DNA of 64,000 bases, from the NCBI GenBank assembly GCA_027625915.1, contig JANTQA010000023.1:14942001-15006000 (forward strand), read 5' to 3'. Positions 12,401-28,600 of this stretch are shown here, one piece after another. Origin of the DNA: Anaeramoeba flamelloides (Eukaryota; Metamonada; Anaeramoebidae). Position 1 is the first letter of the stretch. Every line of letters starts with the position of its first letter. The notes under the pieces are model-generated. The model was not told where the DNA came from. It made no database searches and saw nothing but the letters and a program-made list of their open reading frames with translations. A program made the position numbers and the translations under genes.

Positions 12401-15381
12401 AAAATAATTTATGTAAAAAAAAAATTTCAAAACAAAGTTCCTAAATTTTGAATTTTTGTGTGCCTTAAATTTCTTCAAAGTTTGTTCCTTAAAAGTGGAA
12501 CTGACTATAATCATTTTACAATCTTAAGTGAACCAAAACATGAATATTAATAAATTTTATTTATTTATTTATTTTTGAATATTTTTGTTCAAATAAATCA
12601 AATATCTTTAAAACTGCTTTTTTGCTCTTAATTTTATTTTTTTTTTTTTTCACAAATAAAAATTAAAAAAAACTTAAGATTCATCACAAAATGTCATAAT
12701 TTTTGTGTCCTTTTGAAATTTTTTTTACTTGGTTAAGTATAATCTATTTGGCCTATTACTGGAAAATATCTTATATATTCATCAATAACAATTTTATTCG
12801 TTGGACACCATGGATTTTGAAAGTTTTTTAGAAATAAATTTACAATGTTTTCAATTTTAATTGTATTGCTAAAACATCATGGATGATGTAATAATAATAA
12901 TAAAAGATTTTTTAATCAAAAAAATTTTAATAAATTTAATTGAAAAATATAAGAATTTTTGTTGGTCAATATTTAGTAATATCTGGTTGTTTACATTAAC
13001 CCATAACTATATATAATATATTTAGTCTTTTATACTTATCTATATAAAGTATTATTTACCACATTTTTCTTTTGTTAAAGCTACCATTAAAACCTTAACA
13101 TTAATTATTCAATTTTTTTTCCTTTAAATAAATATAAAAATATCTTCTTGAAATATTTTTTATGTTATCTTATTTTTAGTTTCAGTTTCACAAAAATTTG
13201 TTTAAAAATTGGTAATTCAAATTTTTGAGTTAGTGTAAATTTTATTTACAAGTAAAGTCCATGAATTAAAATAGGGGATGTTGAAAACTTTTTAAAATTA
13301 GAATCTTGACAACTGTAAATATTAAATGTTGTAAAAAATAGAGTTTTTACAATTTTTGAGATAAATAAAGAATAAAGCGCATTTACCGTAAATTGGGTAA
13401 TAGTAAACGAACACGCCGGCTTTTATTTTTTATCTCAAAGATATTTTGAACATAAAATCGTGAGGTGAACACAAATACTTTGTTTGAAGTTTGATTTTTT
13501 CAAAAAATTAAAAGATTTGTATTTAATAAACAATTATTAGATTAAAATTATTATTAGTCTATTATTATGATCAAATATTATATTGAATATTGCAAAATTT
13601 TGAATAAATTGTATGGAACTCATTATTTATCTCTAAAATTGTAAAAACTCTATATTTTACTACATTTTATATTTACACTACACAATCATGAAAAAATTTT
13701 TTCAAAAAAAAATTAAATATTTGCTAATTTTACCCTTTTTACTAACTTCAATCAGAATATAAACTATTGTTTAATAAAGGATCTTTGATCAAAAAATATT
13801 TTTAAAGATATTTTACAATTTAAATTGGAAAATCTAATTTTCCAGTAATATTTTTTTTCAATTTAACAGTAAAAAATTTGAAAACTTTTTTCTTCAAAGA
13901 TAAGAGGTCATTTTATAATACTTTAAAAGTATTTTAAATCTAATGAATATATTTCAAATAGGGAAATAATCATTTGGACTATTGAAGAATAATTTAATGT
14001 TTTAAATTGGAAAAAATATTTTTTCTTTGATTTTCCGTTAGGTTTTTTTTAATTTTTGAAATGAACAGAAAATTTAATAAATTTTCGGTTTATTTCAAAA
14101 TGTAAAAAAAACAAGGACACTCTCAATATTTATCATAAGTTATTTTTTTTTTCTGTATTTGATTTTTTTTAAATGAGTAGAGTGTTTTCAAAACTATTAG
14201 TTATTATCTCTTCAAAAAAATATCCTAAAGTTGAGTTTAAAGAAAATTCATTGTCACATCCATTGAAAATTTTTTACCCCAAAATAGACCCTTTTTTCTA
14301 GACTAGAGACTTTTCAAAATCGTGGTACTATTGACAACAATAAATACAATAGCCTCAAGAAGTTTAAGAACTGGAATGTTGATTATATTGTGAATAAGCT
14401 CAATTAACAAGTATGAAATGATAATTGCAATTATAGTTTTGTCTAACTTTTTTTTTTCAATTTTATTTTTTCATACTAGTGAAGTGTAAATTCGAAAAAA
14501 AAAAAAATTTCGCAATTACTAACTTGGTAGGTTCTTTTCAAACTTTCAATTAATAAATAATTTTCCATCAGGAAACAGAAGTTTAATAATCCTGGTCACA
14601 TAAATTGGAAGGGTATAAGTTATGTTGTTTAAATTTAAAGTTCCTTCCACTCAAACTTTAAATTTTCCAAGAAAAATAACTTTTTTAACGATAATAATTT
14701 GGGGAAAAGCAGAATATCAAAGATATATAATAAATAAAAAATCATTATAATTTTATCTACTTACCCTATATTAACAAAATGTTCAATAACTTCAATATCT
14801 TTTTCTTCCTTTTCTTCATTCTCTTGCTCGTTTTGTTTATTTTTTTGGCTTTGCTCTCGAAGTTTTTTTAATTTTTCAGGATCTTGCAAAGTTAAATCAT
14901 AAACTTTGTCCGTTTTTTTAACTGCAGATCGAATAATGGTATGCAATCTGGAATCATTTAAATATTGTGGCTTATATTTAACACCAGATTCTACTTCGAT
15001 TATTCTGGATGTGTTTCTATAGCCCAAAGCAACCATATGATGCATGATTAATTGAAGAACATGAGTGGAATTAAATTTCTGTTTAACTTCTTTTTCAACG
15101 GGGTTAAATACTTGTGCAAATTTTACTGTCCTAGATAAGGGGAATAATCTTTCTCGTAGATTTGCTAATCCTTTATGTTTATTTAAAACTTGATTTTTCC
15201 AATCACTTCGATCAACTTTTGGTTTTTTAATTAAAATCTTTACTGGTCCTGTTTTTGTATTTAGTTTTTCAAAATTTGGCAATTGGTTTTTCAGTAAATA
15301 TGTTGGTGGTGCTTCTGTTGGTTCTTCTGGGAATTCAAAAGGTATATATGGAAAAATTGTTCCATCTTTTCCTTTTATGCA
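6443..15381 (-). CDS. LisH / RasGEF_N / CDC25-type Ras guanine nucleotide exchange factor (5' exon missing)
   Basis: Exons 15381-14765, 10993-10351 and 7099-6443 join in phase: GG|GTAAGT to TAG|A giving Gly, then CAA|GTAAAT to TAG|CCA. The visible product is about 638 residues. Exon 1 carries a LisH-like helix pair (VLQLIMHHMVALGYRN...IIEVESGV). Exon 2 carries the RasGEF_N/REM region (DYIQTCLMTYQSFTS...FLEGD) and the start of the catalytic domain. Exon 3 completes the CDC25 domain with LNNFNS-like QNFNSIISILSGLNSASI and the signature PPCIPYLGVYLTDL, then EDGNP. No in-frame Met precedes the LisH helix, so at least one 5' exon lies upstream of a TAG acceptor near 15382; I could not place it. 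The enzyme should swap GDP for GTP on a Ras-family protein, possibly the Ras encoded at 23.8 kb (inference). Two introns exceed 3 kb and carry MITEs. Confidence 0.9.
7631..8175. mobile_element. possible short-TIR element with GGGCCC ends
   Basis: AGGGCCCAGTTTTT at the left and the reverse complement of TAGGGGCCCAAATTT at the right stand out in DNA that otherwise has almost no GC runs. They are about 545 bp apart and face each other. The internal arms pair poorly, so this could be two chance motifs. No transposase is seen. Confidence 0.3.
9992..10188. mobile_element. mariner-like MITE, copy A3 (inside RasGEF intron)
   Basis: The 197 bp inverted repeat opens CAGTCAGTTTCACTTTTAAG and ends AAAGTGAAACTGGGTG, with TA on both sides. 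The arms share GGCACAAA and CTCAAATTAAGGCAC with the other copies. It sits in the 3.25 kb RasGEF intron, about 160 bp inside the donor. Confidence 0.88.
12308..12507. mobile_element. mariner-like MITE, copy A4 (inside RasGEF intron)
   Basis: This inverted repeat of about 200 bp opens TAGTCAGTTCCATTTTTAAA and closes AAAAGTGGAACTGACTA, flanked by TA. It is more diverged than A2, A3 and A6 and groups with A1 and A5 in having a TTCCA variant of the terminus. Confidence 0.85.
13313..13680. mobile_element. inverted-repeat element, family D
   Basis: Arms at about 13313-13372 and 13614-13680 are reverse complements with few mismatches; both contain the core AGAGTTTTTACAATTTT and its complement. The centre of about 240 bp includes the GC-richer stretch CGAACACGCCGGC. 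A further single arm lies at 44092-44160. Non-coding; a MITE-like hairpin is the simplest reading. Confidence 0.65.
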
Positions 15382-18300
15382 CTATTTTTATTTATAAAGG
15401 TATTTTTTTTTCATTAAGAATTATCAAGAAGAAAGAGAAAGAGAAGAAAAAAATAACAAGAATTTAAATAAAGAGAGGATTAGAAAATTTTATAAAATTT
15501 ATTAAATTTCTTATTTAGAAACAAGTGTGAAATACACCCTAGTTAACCTAAAATCGAAATTTCTAAAAAGAAAATAACTATTTTAAATCATATATTTTAT
15601 TATTTTATTAAAGAGATCTAAATAGTTGACCAACTATTAATCAAATGAAATAAGTGACTTTTTTAAGTTTTAAATTAGAACTTTGATAGATAGGGTACAT
15701 TTATAAAGTGTTGGTTTTTAAGAATAAGGATTTTTTTTTCGAAATTTTTTTTTTTTTCTGCTTTTTTTTTTTTTTGTAAGTTTCTTTTTTTTTTTCAATT
15801 TGTTTTACAAGTTTCCCAAATCTTGTTTTCGCAAAATACCAGTACAAGACACCGACTCGACAGATTGTTTAGAAAGTTCATTGGGTCGCTTATATTAAGT
15901 TTGTTACAAATATCCTTTATTAGAAATAGTTCTCTACAGTTGCATATGTCTGTTCTGTTTGATTTGTTTAAGATCTAATCAGGAACTATTTTCTCAATTC
16001 TTATAATTATTTTTCATTCCTTTTACCCGCCTCCAAACACTTAAAAAAACAAAGGGGGGGTCAAATAACTTGCAAAAATGGAATTTGAAAAATATTAAAT
16101 GGTATTTATAATAACATATTTTAGTTTAATTGATTTTTTATTTTAAATTTCTAATTAATCAGGTTAACTTGATAAAAGTTATTTGTGGTTTTTGTTTTTT
16201 TTTTTTTATTTTTAATTTCTTTGTTTTATTAGTAAAATTATTTTCCAGAAAACAATCTTTCTATCATTTTAATTATAAATATTCTATTTTTTCGAATTTT
16301 TGTGTTGTTGCTGGTAATTAAACAAGAATGATAAGAATATTTTTAATTTTGTGTTTTTCTCTAGAAATTATGTTCAAAGGGTTTTTAATTTTTTGTATAA
16401 AAAATTTTTTCTTAAAAAAAGGACAAAATGGGGATTTTTTTCAAAATTATTCCCCATTGTAATGAATTATTTTTATCTCTTTTTCTTGTAAAAAAGAAAA
16501 AAAAAGTTATTACTGAAAGAATAATAAATCCCACTATAAAAAACTTTCATATGTAATTTGAAATTACCATTTTCTTTAACTATTTGGAATTTGAAATAGT
16601 TACTTTTTAAATTTTTTTTTTTCTTTTTTGTGAAATTAAAAAGATAAATAAATGGAAATAAATATACCAATAAAGACAAAATTAAACTTAATAATATATA
16701 AAAAAGACTCTATTGTAAGATTGGTAAATAATAACCTTTCAATTTCGTTCTTGTAAGTAAATTTTTCTTAAAAAAATAATAATGGGAAATAGCTAAAAGC
16801 TTGAAAGTTAGTATTTTATCATCAAAAAATCCTAAATGTCATTCTGTCAAATTGTGGGTTCTTTATTGAATTAAAAATTTTTCGATGCTGAAATAAAAAT
16901 CAAAAATTAAATTTATTTATCAATAGATGCACTTTTATTGATTATTAATCAAAGTTTTAAAAGTTATTGTTTGTTTTTTATGTCTGATCAAAATTTGAAA
17001 ATTTTTATGAAAAAATAAAAAATATTATTTTATTCTTCTAAAATAGGAATTAGTATACTGGGGAATGAACTTAGTTTATGTTAAACTAGACCACCCGAAA
17101 AAAAAAAAAAAAAAAAGCATATATAAACTATTTTTTATAATTGGACTTTGAAGAACAAAGAAAAAGATAAATAATACAGATTAGAGAATAGATAGCATGT
17201 TAATGAAGCAAATCTAATTAATCAATATATTTTCTTGAAAAAGTCAAAAAAATTCTTAGGAACCTATTGAGAAAAACAAAAATGTTCATTACGATTCCCA
17301 ATTGAAGATCAAAATTAAATTCCAATAGAAATCAAAATTATTTCTCTACAATCATTTTTACTTGATCAATAACCTTAGAATAACACATTTTTAATGGGTG
17401 ATTATCGATCTTAAGGTAAAAAAAAAATTTACAAAACAATTATATGTAAATCAAAAAATTGAAAAAAAAGAAAAAATGTTAAAAAATGATTTCAATTTCA
17501 AAAATTAATTTTGTTATCTTCGAATATCGATTCAAACACTAAAAATGCATTTAATTGATATATTACAATTGTGGCCTTTTGACTGGGAAATATTTTCTGA
17601 CGAAGAAATGTCATAATGTTTTTCGTGTATTTTTTGATATCTAGATCTTCTAATGTTTTTTCAAATAAAAAATTCAAAAATAAATTTATTTTTATGGATT
17701 TTTTTTGTTTTTTAAATATAAATTTAGCTGTAGAGTACAAAGAAAATATTTTTCTTCATCACCTCAATTTTGAGTACCGAAAAATTATTTTAATTATTTT
17801 AAAATGGGTATTTATCAAAATTTATTTTTTTTCTTTGTCATTTAAGAATTGCAAGATAAATGTTTCCATTACTTTTCGGAATTAATTCGAGGTTATTTTT
17901 TAAAAAGTTTGTGTGTATGTGTACTTTACTTTATTCTTTAATAAGTTTAACATACATGTGTACAGTTGGCCGTGTTATTATTTTAATAATAAAAGAAGTT
18001 TAATATTTAAAAATGCACCTTTCTTGCAGAAGGTAACATAAACATTCTTGAAAAAAAGTGTCAAATGGTAAAAAATTTTCGAATGGATTTTAATGATAAA
18101 AATGAACGCCATTCCAAAAATTTGGACACACCCAAAATCAAAAATAGGTAAAATAACACTCAATTTATTATATTTTTCCAAACCTAATATTAAATTGCAT
18201 TGAAGTATCGGGGTATTAATGTTTTTTAAGAAGTAATCATTTAAATCCAAATGAAAGAAAAAGATTTAAAACGAAATATTAATAATCAGTATTGTCATAA

Positions 18301-19418
18301 ATAACGAAACGAGCAGAAAAAAATTTTGTATTGGTAAATTTGGTGAAATTTCACCAACAATTATTGATCAATCAAATGATAAAATATCATTGACCAACTA
18401 TTTTTGATTTTTCTATTTAACAAACTCAACACTAACCTTTGATCAACCATTCAAAAAAAAATCCCAGATCTAACCAAATAGATTATGTAACTGGAAAAAA
18501 GGAAATGAGGACAAAAAAAAAAGACAAAAAATGAAATAGTTTGTAAAATCAAAATAATTTCCAAATTGGGTAAAAGTTCTAGTATTGCTATTCTTTTGAT
18601 TTTGTAAACTGTGTTCAATTTTTTGAAATTTGGTTCATAATAAAAATTCAGATTTTCAATCCATTTTTCACTAATTTTTACACCCATCCAAAAAAACAGC
18701 CCAAGTCCCAAAACTGGACTGATTATTTAAAAATCAAAATAGAATTCAAAGAATCACCTTAACCAAAATTTAATAATCTTTATTTTTTCAAATTTGAGTT
18801 TTAATTGTTAGCATTCGTAAAAATGTTTTTTTTCGGTTTTTTGTTGTTATTATTTTTCTATTTAAATAAAATTGGATTTAAGAGTTTAACAAAAGGTATT
18901 TTTTCAGTTTGGGTAATTCCAATTACCGATTTCTTTATTAACCAGTTAAAGATACGTTGGCTAATAATTTGTCAAATTTTCGTTTTCACTATCATTTTCC
19001 AATTAAAACAATTTGACAATTTTTTTCCTATTTAATATATTTTTCTGGACTAGTAATGTATGTTCGGAACAAAATTCCTTCTTTATTTGCCATAACTTGA
19101 ATTTTCAATTCTTTCTATAAAACAAACAAATTATTCGTGTTCTAGGATATTGAAACAATTTAAAAAAAACTACTAACTAGTACAACTATGCAAAAAGTGA
19201 TGTTGTAATATTTTAAAATTTAAATATTTCAATTTACTTTGACAGTCTGAAGATCTTTATTTCTTTTTTTGATCTTCTTATCTTCTCAAAGAAAGTTATT
19301 TTTAAATACACACATGCAGAATATGTTTGGTTCTTGAACTTTGTTGATTTTTTTGATCAAGTAAAAATTAAAATAAAGAATTGGTTTTTTTTTATCAAGC
19401 AAAAAGTTTCATGAAATT
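15382..19418. other. intergenic or 5' region of the RasGEF gene
   Basis: About 4 kb separates the first visible RasGEF exon from the Arg/Gly-repeat gene. The missing RasGEF 5' exon probably lies here. A patch of more balanced composition at 15835-15895 contains a minus-strand ATG followed by FLNNLSSR, but its phase does not fit the next exon. Several frames of 60-90 codons (for example 17978-18250 and 18451-18711, minus) have no recognisable family. Confidence 0.5.
17498..17764 (-). CDS. unidentified open frame
   Basis: This minus-strand frame is open for about 88 codons with a fairly coding-like mix (FEKTLEDLDIKKYTKN, FLRQKIFPSQKATIV) and ends in TGA. It has no in-frame ATG near its beginning, so it would need to be an exon. 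Its second half faintly recalls a histone-fold helix pair, but I could not make a convincing alignment. The opposite strand is also open (17616-17885), which argues for chance. Confidence 0.2.
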
Positions 19419-20513
19419 CTAGAAAAAGCTAAAAAAGAAAAAAAAAAACATTACATTTTTTCTTAAAGCCTTTTTCCTCTTTAAATTACTTAATCTTTTC
19501 TTTTTCTCTATTTCAAGTAACCTTTTTTTTTCTTTTTCATTTTGAAGCTCAATTTCTTTTTCTTCTTGAATTTTTTTTTCTTCATCTTTTTCTTTTTTTG
19601 GGTTTGTAGATTGGGTTGAGGATAGTGGAGAACAGCCTTTTTTTTTATTGTTGGGTTCAGATAGTAAGACCGGCTGAGAGGTATTCTTTCTCTGTCTTTG
19701 CCTTTCTTTGCCCCTACCTCGACCTCTACCCCTACCTCTCCCTCTTTCTCTCCCTCTTCCTCTTCCTCTTCCTCTTCCTCTTCCTCTTCCTCTTCCTCTA
19801 CCTCTTCCTCTTGATTTTTTTTTTTCTAATTCCTCTTGGAATTTTTTAATTCGATCCAGTCTTTCTTGTTCTTTTTCGCGTTCTTCAACTTCATTGATTT
19901 CTGTGGTAAGGAAATTTGAAGTTTCACCATTTTCCATGTTTTGTTTTCTGTTTCTTCTTTTCTGTTGTACTAATTCATGTCTTTGACGTAGTTTTTCAAT
20001 TTTTTTTTGTTGTTCAATGAGCATTTGTTTTTCTCGTTCTAGTCTTTCCTTTCTCTCTTCTTCAGTTTCTTCTTGAATTTCTTCCTGGCTTTCTTCCTTA
20101 TTTTTGTGGTTTGTTTTCAGAGTGGCCACCTCAGGTTGTGCTCGTGGTTTATTCCTTATTTTTGCTCCTGAATTTTTCTGATCCGAATTTCGAATTTCTT
20201 TTTCATTTTCTTTTCCTTTTTCATCTTTTTGAGAATTTTCATTCACCTTTTCAATTTTGTCACCATTTTCTAATTTTTCAATCTCCTTTTCTTCTTTTTC
20301 TTCAATTTCTTTTGTCTGTTGTGTTGTTTTTAAAGAATCGTTCTGTTCAAGATCAATTGTTTTACGAACAAATTTTTGTTGGGGTTTCAGAGTGTTTGAG
20401 CGAATATTTCTTCTACTTTTTTTTTTACTATGTCCATTTCTTCCTCTTCCTCTTCCTCTGCCCCTTTCTCGTCCTTTTTGTTGCATATTTTTCAAAAATT
20501 TAGTCGATTCCAT
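19419..20513 (-). CDS. Arg/Gly-repeat, Lys/Glu-rich protein, possible RNA-binding protein
   Basis: The frame from ATG at 20513 encodes 364 residues and ends in TAG. An upstream in-frame TTG is not needed, since this ATG has the A-rich context (TTTAAAATGG) seen at other starts here. There are two RG tracts: a short one at residues ~14-25 and a long one at ~235-272 made almost only of Arg-Gly. Between and after them lie highly charged segments rich in Glu, Lys and Gln, likely helical. The last residues are a run of Phe, probably read from an A/T tract. RG/RGG tracts in general bind RNA or are methylated by arginine methyltransferases; for this protein that is inference. I recognise no folded domain and no orthologue. 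Confidence 0.6.
   Translation of the reverse strand: MESTKFLKNMQQKGRERGRGRGRGRNGHSKKKSRRNIRSNTLKPQQKFVRKTIDLEQNDSLKTTQQTKEIEEKEEKEIEKLENGDKIEKVNENSQKDEKGKENEKEIRNSDQKNSGAKIRNKPRAQPEVATLKTNHKNKEESQEEIQEETEEERKERLEREKQMLIEQQKKIEKLRQRHELVQQKRRNRKQNMENGETSNFLTTEINEVEEREKEQERLDRIKKFQEELEKKKSRGRGRGRGRGRGRGRGRGRGRERGRGRGRGRGRGKERQRQRKNTSQPVLLSEPNNKKKGCSPLSSTQSTNPKKEKDEEKKIQEEKEIELQNEKEKKRLLEIEKKKRLSNLKRKKALRKNVMFFFFFFSFF
19690..19812 (+). repeat. hexanucleotide-like (CCTCTT)n repeat inside the RG-protein gene
   Basis: Read on the plus strand this is CCTCTT and CCTCTA/CCCCTA units repeated about 15-20 times. In the minus-strand gene they encode the long Arg-Gly tract. Repeats of this kind are prone to length change, so the tract length may vary between alleles. 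Confidence 0.8.
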
Positions 20514-24511
<3,998 letters not shown>

Positions 24512-25629
24512 AATTTCACAAGTCTTCAATTTGTTAAAATACTTTACTCCTAAAAGAAACATTATTTTTTTTTTTCAAAAAAAATTCTTTTTGTTTTTTT
24601 TTTGCATTTCAAACTTCTTAATTATTTTCTTTTTTTTCCTTCCAAAAAAAAAAATAAAGGGCTTATTCTTTTAAAATCAAATTCTAAAAATAATTTTGTA
24701 GATTTTTTTTCTTTTTTTTTTTTCATTTTTTGCTTGTTATTTATTTTATTTTGAAAAAAGAGAAAAATCTTATGCAAGAACCGTTTGACACAGAAAACAC
24801 AACTCGAATTTAAAAAGAAACTTTACTTTGTTGATTAAAATATTGGAAGTACAATAGTTAATAAATTTTAACTAATTTTTTCAAAGGTTTTTTATCAATT
24901 TTGATTAGTAATTCCCTGGAAAGGGTCTAAAAATCAATTTCTAGGGAATTAACTTTCTAGTCTTTGTTCGAAGAATTCTTTCAACCCTTGATGGGCTTAC
25001 AGGTTCTCAATTGAATTTTCTAAATGTTTTTATTTTTCCGAATTATTAAAAATGTCCCACTTCTTTCGAAAAGTTTTGTCAAGTTACTAAACCTTGAGTA
25101 AATGGCCACCTGATGTTTTTAAGAAATTTATATACTCAATTTGGAACACAACTTACTTTTTTCTCTTTAAAATTTTTTAACAAAACACAAAAAGCGAAAG
25201 TGTTTTTTCGATCTGAGAACATGATTGATCTCAAGTACAAAATAAATTTGAAAAATACTCTCTGGTTGTGTGTACAATTATAACCCTCTTTTTTACAAGA
25301 TTTTTAGACTACACATTCCTCTCGAAATATTTTTCTTCCAATTTAGCTTTTAATGACTTGAACACTTTGATCACAAATTGGTATTATAACAGAAAACTTT
25401 TTGAATGAAATTCATTTTTGAAAAGACAAGATTTTTTTCCTTTTTTTATTTATGAAATAAAAGTTTAGTTCTATTACTAAGAGACAAATCAAAAATAAAC
25501 ACCTCTTACGTTTTTTGTACCTCAAAAATACTCATTTTTTGCATTTTTTTTAGAAATTTCTTCTTTGTCACGATAAAAACTAAACAATTCTTTTTGTTTT
25601 CAGAATTTTTTTTTTGAACACAAAACCAA
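24512..25629. other. intergenic region
   Basis: About 1.1 kb between two plus-strand genes. An AATAAA lies at 24652-24657, about 140 bp after the Ras stop, and is a plausible polyadenylation signal. Nothing else is recognised. Confidence 0.5.
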
Positions 25630-28600
25630 ATGACAAAACTTCTAGAACTGGATAACAAGGATCAAACAAAAATTGAAACAACAGACTTACTGAAAATTAA
25701 CACACTATTTTCTGTGAGTAACTGCACCTTTCGTGTGGTTATCAAAACAATTAATGGCCTGCATACAACGACTGGGATCTTATCATTGAACCGCAACTCT
25801 TTAATGGTAATCATTGAAAACCAAAAGGTGTGTCTTAAGTTTAACTCGAGTCAAGGGAAAAGGTCTTATCTGGACATACTGAGGCTTGACAAGGAAAAGA
25901 AAACAGACTTGTTTTTAAATTTACCAAAAAAAAAAAATTTAATTTTGGTTGTGGAAAATGAAGAAAAAAGGAATTTAATTTATAAAACCTTTTGCTTGTT
26001 TTGCTCTTATCCTGAAAAAAATGTTAGCAGTTGCATAATTAATGGCAAGATCTTGGGGATTGAGAATGAAATTAAAGCATTAGCGCTTCGATCTTATCAA
26101 GATGAAAAAGTGAGATTTAATCTTTTCTTCCGATCAAGCAAAAGCAAGAATTATCAAAATTGCAATACCGAAATCACCACAAATACAATCAAAATTAATT
26201 CCAGTGATAACACAAATAATGAAAAAGTTGAGTATTTAATTCCTTTTGATAGCTTGGTCTTTAATAGTTCAAATGATTTAGAGATCAAATTAAAAATGCT
26301 CAAGGAAGAAGAAGAAGAAAAAAAAGAAAAAGAAAAAGAAAACGAAATTAAATTAAAATTTACAACAAAGAATGAAAAGCTATTGTTTTATGAGATCTTA
26401 GAAATTTTCAAACAAAATTCTAATTTCAAAAAAAGTATGGCTTTGAAAAACAAAAGTAAAGATAAAAATAAAACCAAAGATGAAAGTGAATTAACAAAAA
26501 AAAACAATACAGCCAACACCATCAAGGGTGCCAACAACATGGTTTTATTTCATGAATTTACATTGGATGGAGAACCGGTCTTATTGCAATCCATGCTAAA
26601 TGGCATTCCAACAAAACTATTCACGATCTTTTATTCAAAAATTTTCAAAAATTTAAATCAAGATGAAGAAGAGAAAATGATTAAAAAGCAATTGGAAAAA
26701 TATTTAAAGAAAGATCAAACGAAATTTCAAGTGAATATTTACGAAATTAAGAGCAATGGCAGAGGAAACACTAAAAGGTTTGAAGGAGAATTCAAATTAA
26801 ATTCAAAAACGTTCCAATTAACAAAAAATAATGACAAACCATTCATTGATCTAGAATATTTACCTCAGCAAAATTTATATTTACATCCAATTTATTATTA
26901 CTTATTATTAATTATTAATTCAAAGACAAAAATAATAATAAATGCAGAATCTGTAAAAACAAGGGATTTAATATACAACACATGGAATTTGTTTAAAACA
27001 AAAGCCTTATCAAAGAATAAAAAAATTGATTTCAATAATTTTAAAATAATTAATACGTGCCCACGCGATACCAATGCTGAGCAAACAGAAATTGAAATGG
27101 TCAAAGCTAGTGAATTTTTTTCACAAAAATATTATAGAATATTAGATTCCAAATTTAAATATTTACCAGCAAATGATCAAAATTTAAGGAACACTAAAAA
27201 TAATAAAAATGGACTAAACAACAAAGATGAATCACATGATATGGGAAATAAAAAAAATGAAAAAACGAAAGAACAGCAACAACAGCAGGATGAAGAAGAC
27301 GAAGAGGAACGTGATGATGACAATGACGAGGAAGAAAAAGAAGAAGAAGAAGAAGAAGGAGGAGGGTATTTTGAAAAATTATATTATCAAAATAATACAT
27401 TATCAAGATTTAATAATTATAATTTAAATGAAATTAATTCCATTTTTTTACCAGTTTCAAGAACAAAATACACATTTGGGATTATTGACTCATTTGGCAT
27501 TAATAGGGGCGATGTCTACATTGAATTATTAAATAATTATTTTTCAGTTCAAATTAATTCTATATCAAATACACCAATAATTAGAAATTATTCCATTTTT
27601 TCAAAATTAATCACTTTTGATAATTCTTTAAAAACTGGATTATTTGCCATTGATGAAAATTATTCAATAATGCTAAATTTCAATACCATTGAGCAAAGAA
27701 TTGGATTTGTTTTGGATTTAAATTTAAAAAGAAAAAGGATATTATCGAAACAATTAAAGGAAAATAAAATATTTGAAGCAAAATTAAAAAATATTGATCA
27801 TGAAAAGAAATTAAATGAGAAAATTAATATCAAAATTGAAAATGATAAATTTACAATAATTTTTTGTAACAAAAGAAACGATCAGGTGAAAAAGAACAAG
27901 AACGAAAATGGGAATGTCAACGAAAAATTTAATTACATTATTGTACCATTTTCAAAAGACACCGATATTGAAATCTTACATAAAAACAATAATGAAGTTT
28001 TACTTGATATCAGTAAAAAAAAAGGATTAAATTTACATTTAACACTCAAAAATAGATCTAATTGCTTTGAATTTATTCGATTTTTTACGCAATCAAGAAG
28101 GAAATGTTTAATAAAAAATCCAAAATCTTATATAACAAATATTAATTCCAAAATTATTCATAATAATAAATTTTATGGGAATTGTGTAGTTAAATTTCAA
28201 AAAAATAAAATCCAAATCTTAAGGCCGATCTTTCGATTAGAAACAAATACTGTAAACAAAAAGAAAAAAAAACAAAATAAAACGACAATATTAAAAAAAA
28301 ACGAGGAGAAAAAACAATACAATTCAATAGTATTAAATCTTTTTAATCATAATATGGCATTTGATTCCAAAAATCCAAATCTGGTCAAAATTCAATTCTT
28401 TAATGGCGATTTGATCTTTTTTTCATTTATCAATTTAGAAATCAGGCAATATTTTATCAATTCCTTAAAATATTTTACAAAAAAGACATCCAAAATGCTC
28501 AAGCAATTCAAAAACGTTAAAAAAAATATCATTGTTAAAAACCACCCCTTAAATAATATTGATGACAACTTTTCAATGAATCAATTTTCCTTTTATATTC

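Larger units (their letters stand above)
10994..14764 (-). other. 3771-nt intron of the RasGEF gene
   Basis: The donor GTAAGT follows ATAGG and the acceptor TAATAG precedes ATTAAATGATG. Together they rebuild Gly and continue an acidic linker into the REM domain. The intron holds MITE copy A4 and a second hairpin element (13313-13680), plus an isolated GC-richer patch near 13385-13425. I see no other gene. Confidence 0.85.

Noticed and set aside
12323-12514. Open frame on the minus strand that could be a small protein
   Set aside because: It lies entirely inside a MITE hairpin (copy A4) and has no protein-like pattern.
15835-15895. Minus-strand ATG followed by FLNNLSSR as the missing RasGEF first exon
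   Set aside because: No donor there matches the phase of the acceptor near 15382 without forcing; left unassigned.
17498-17740. Similarity to the histone H2B helix pair
   Set aside because: The alignment needs several insertions and lacks the invariant H2B residues.
19616-19986. Leu/Pro/Phe-rich plus-strand frames
   Set aside because: They are antisense to the RG-repeat gene and arise from the CCTCTT repeat.
27194-27427. Open frames on both strands in the Glu/Asp-rich part of the PH-like gene
   Set aside because: These are alternative frames of a simple-sequence coding region.
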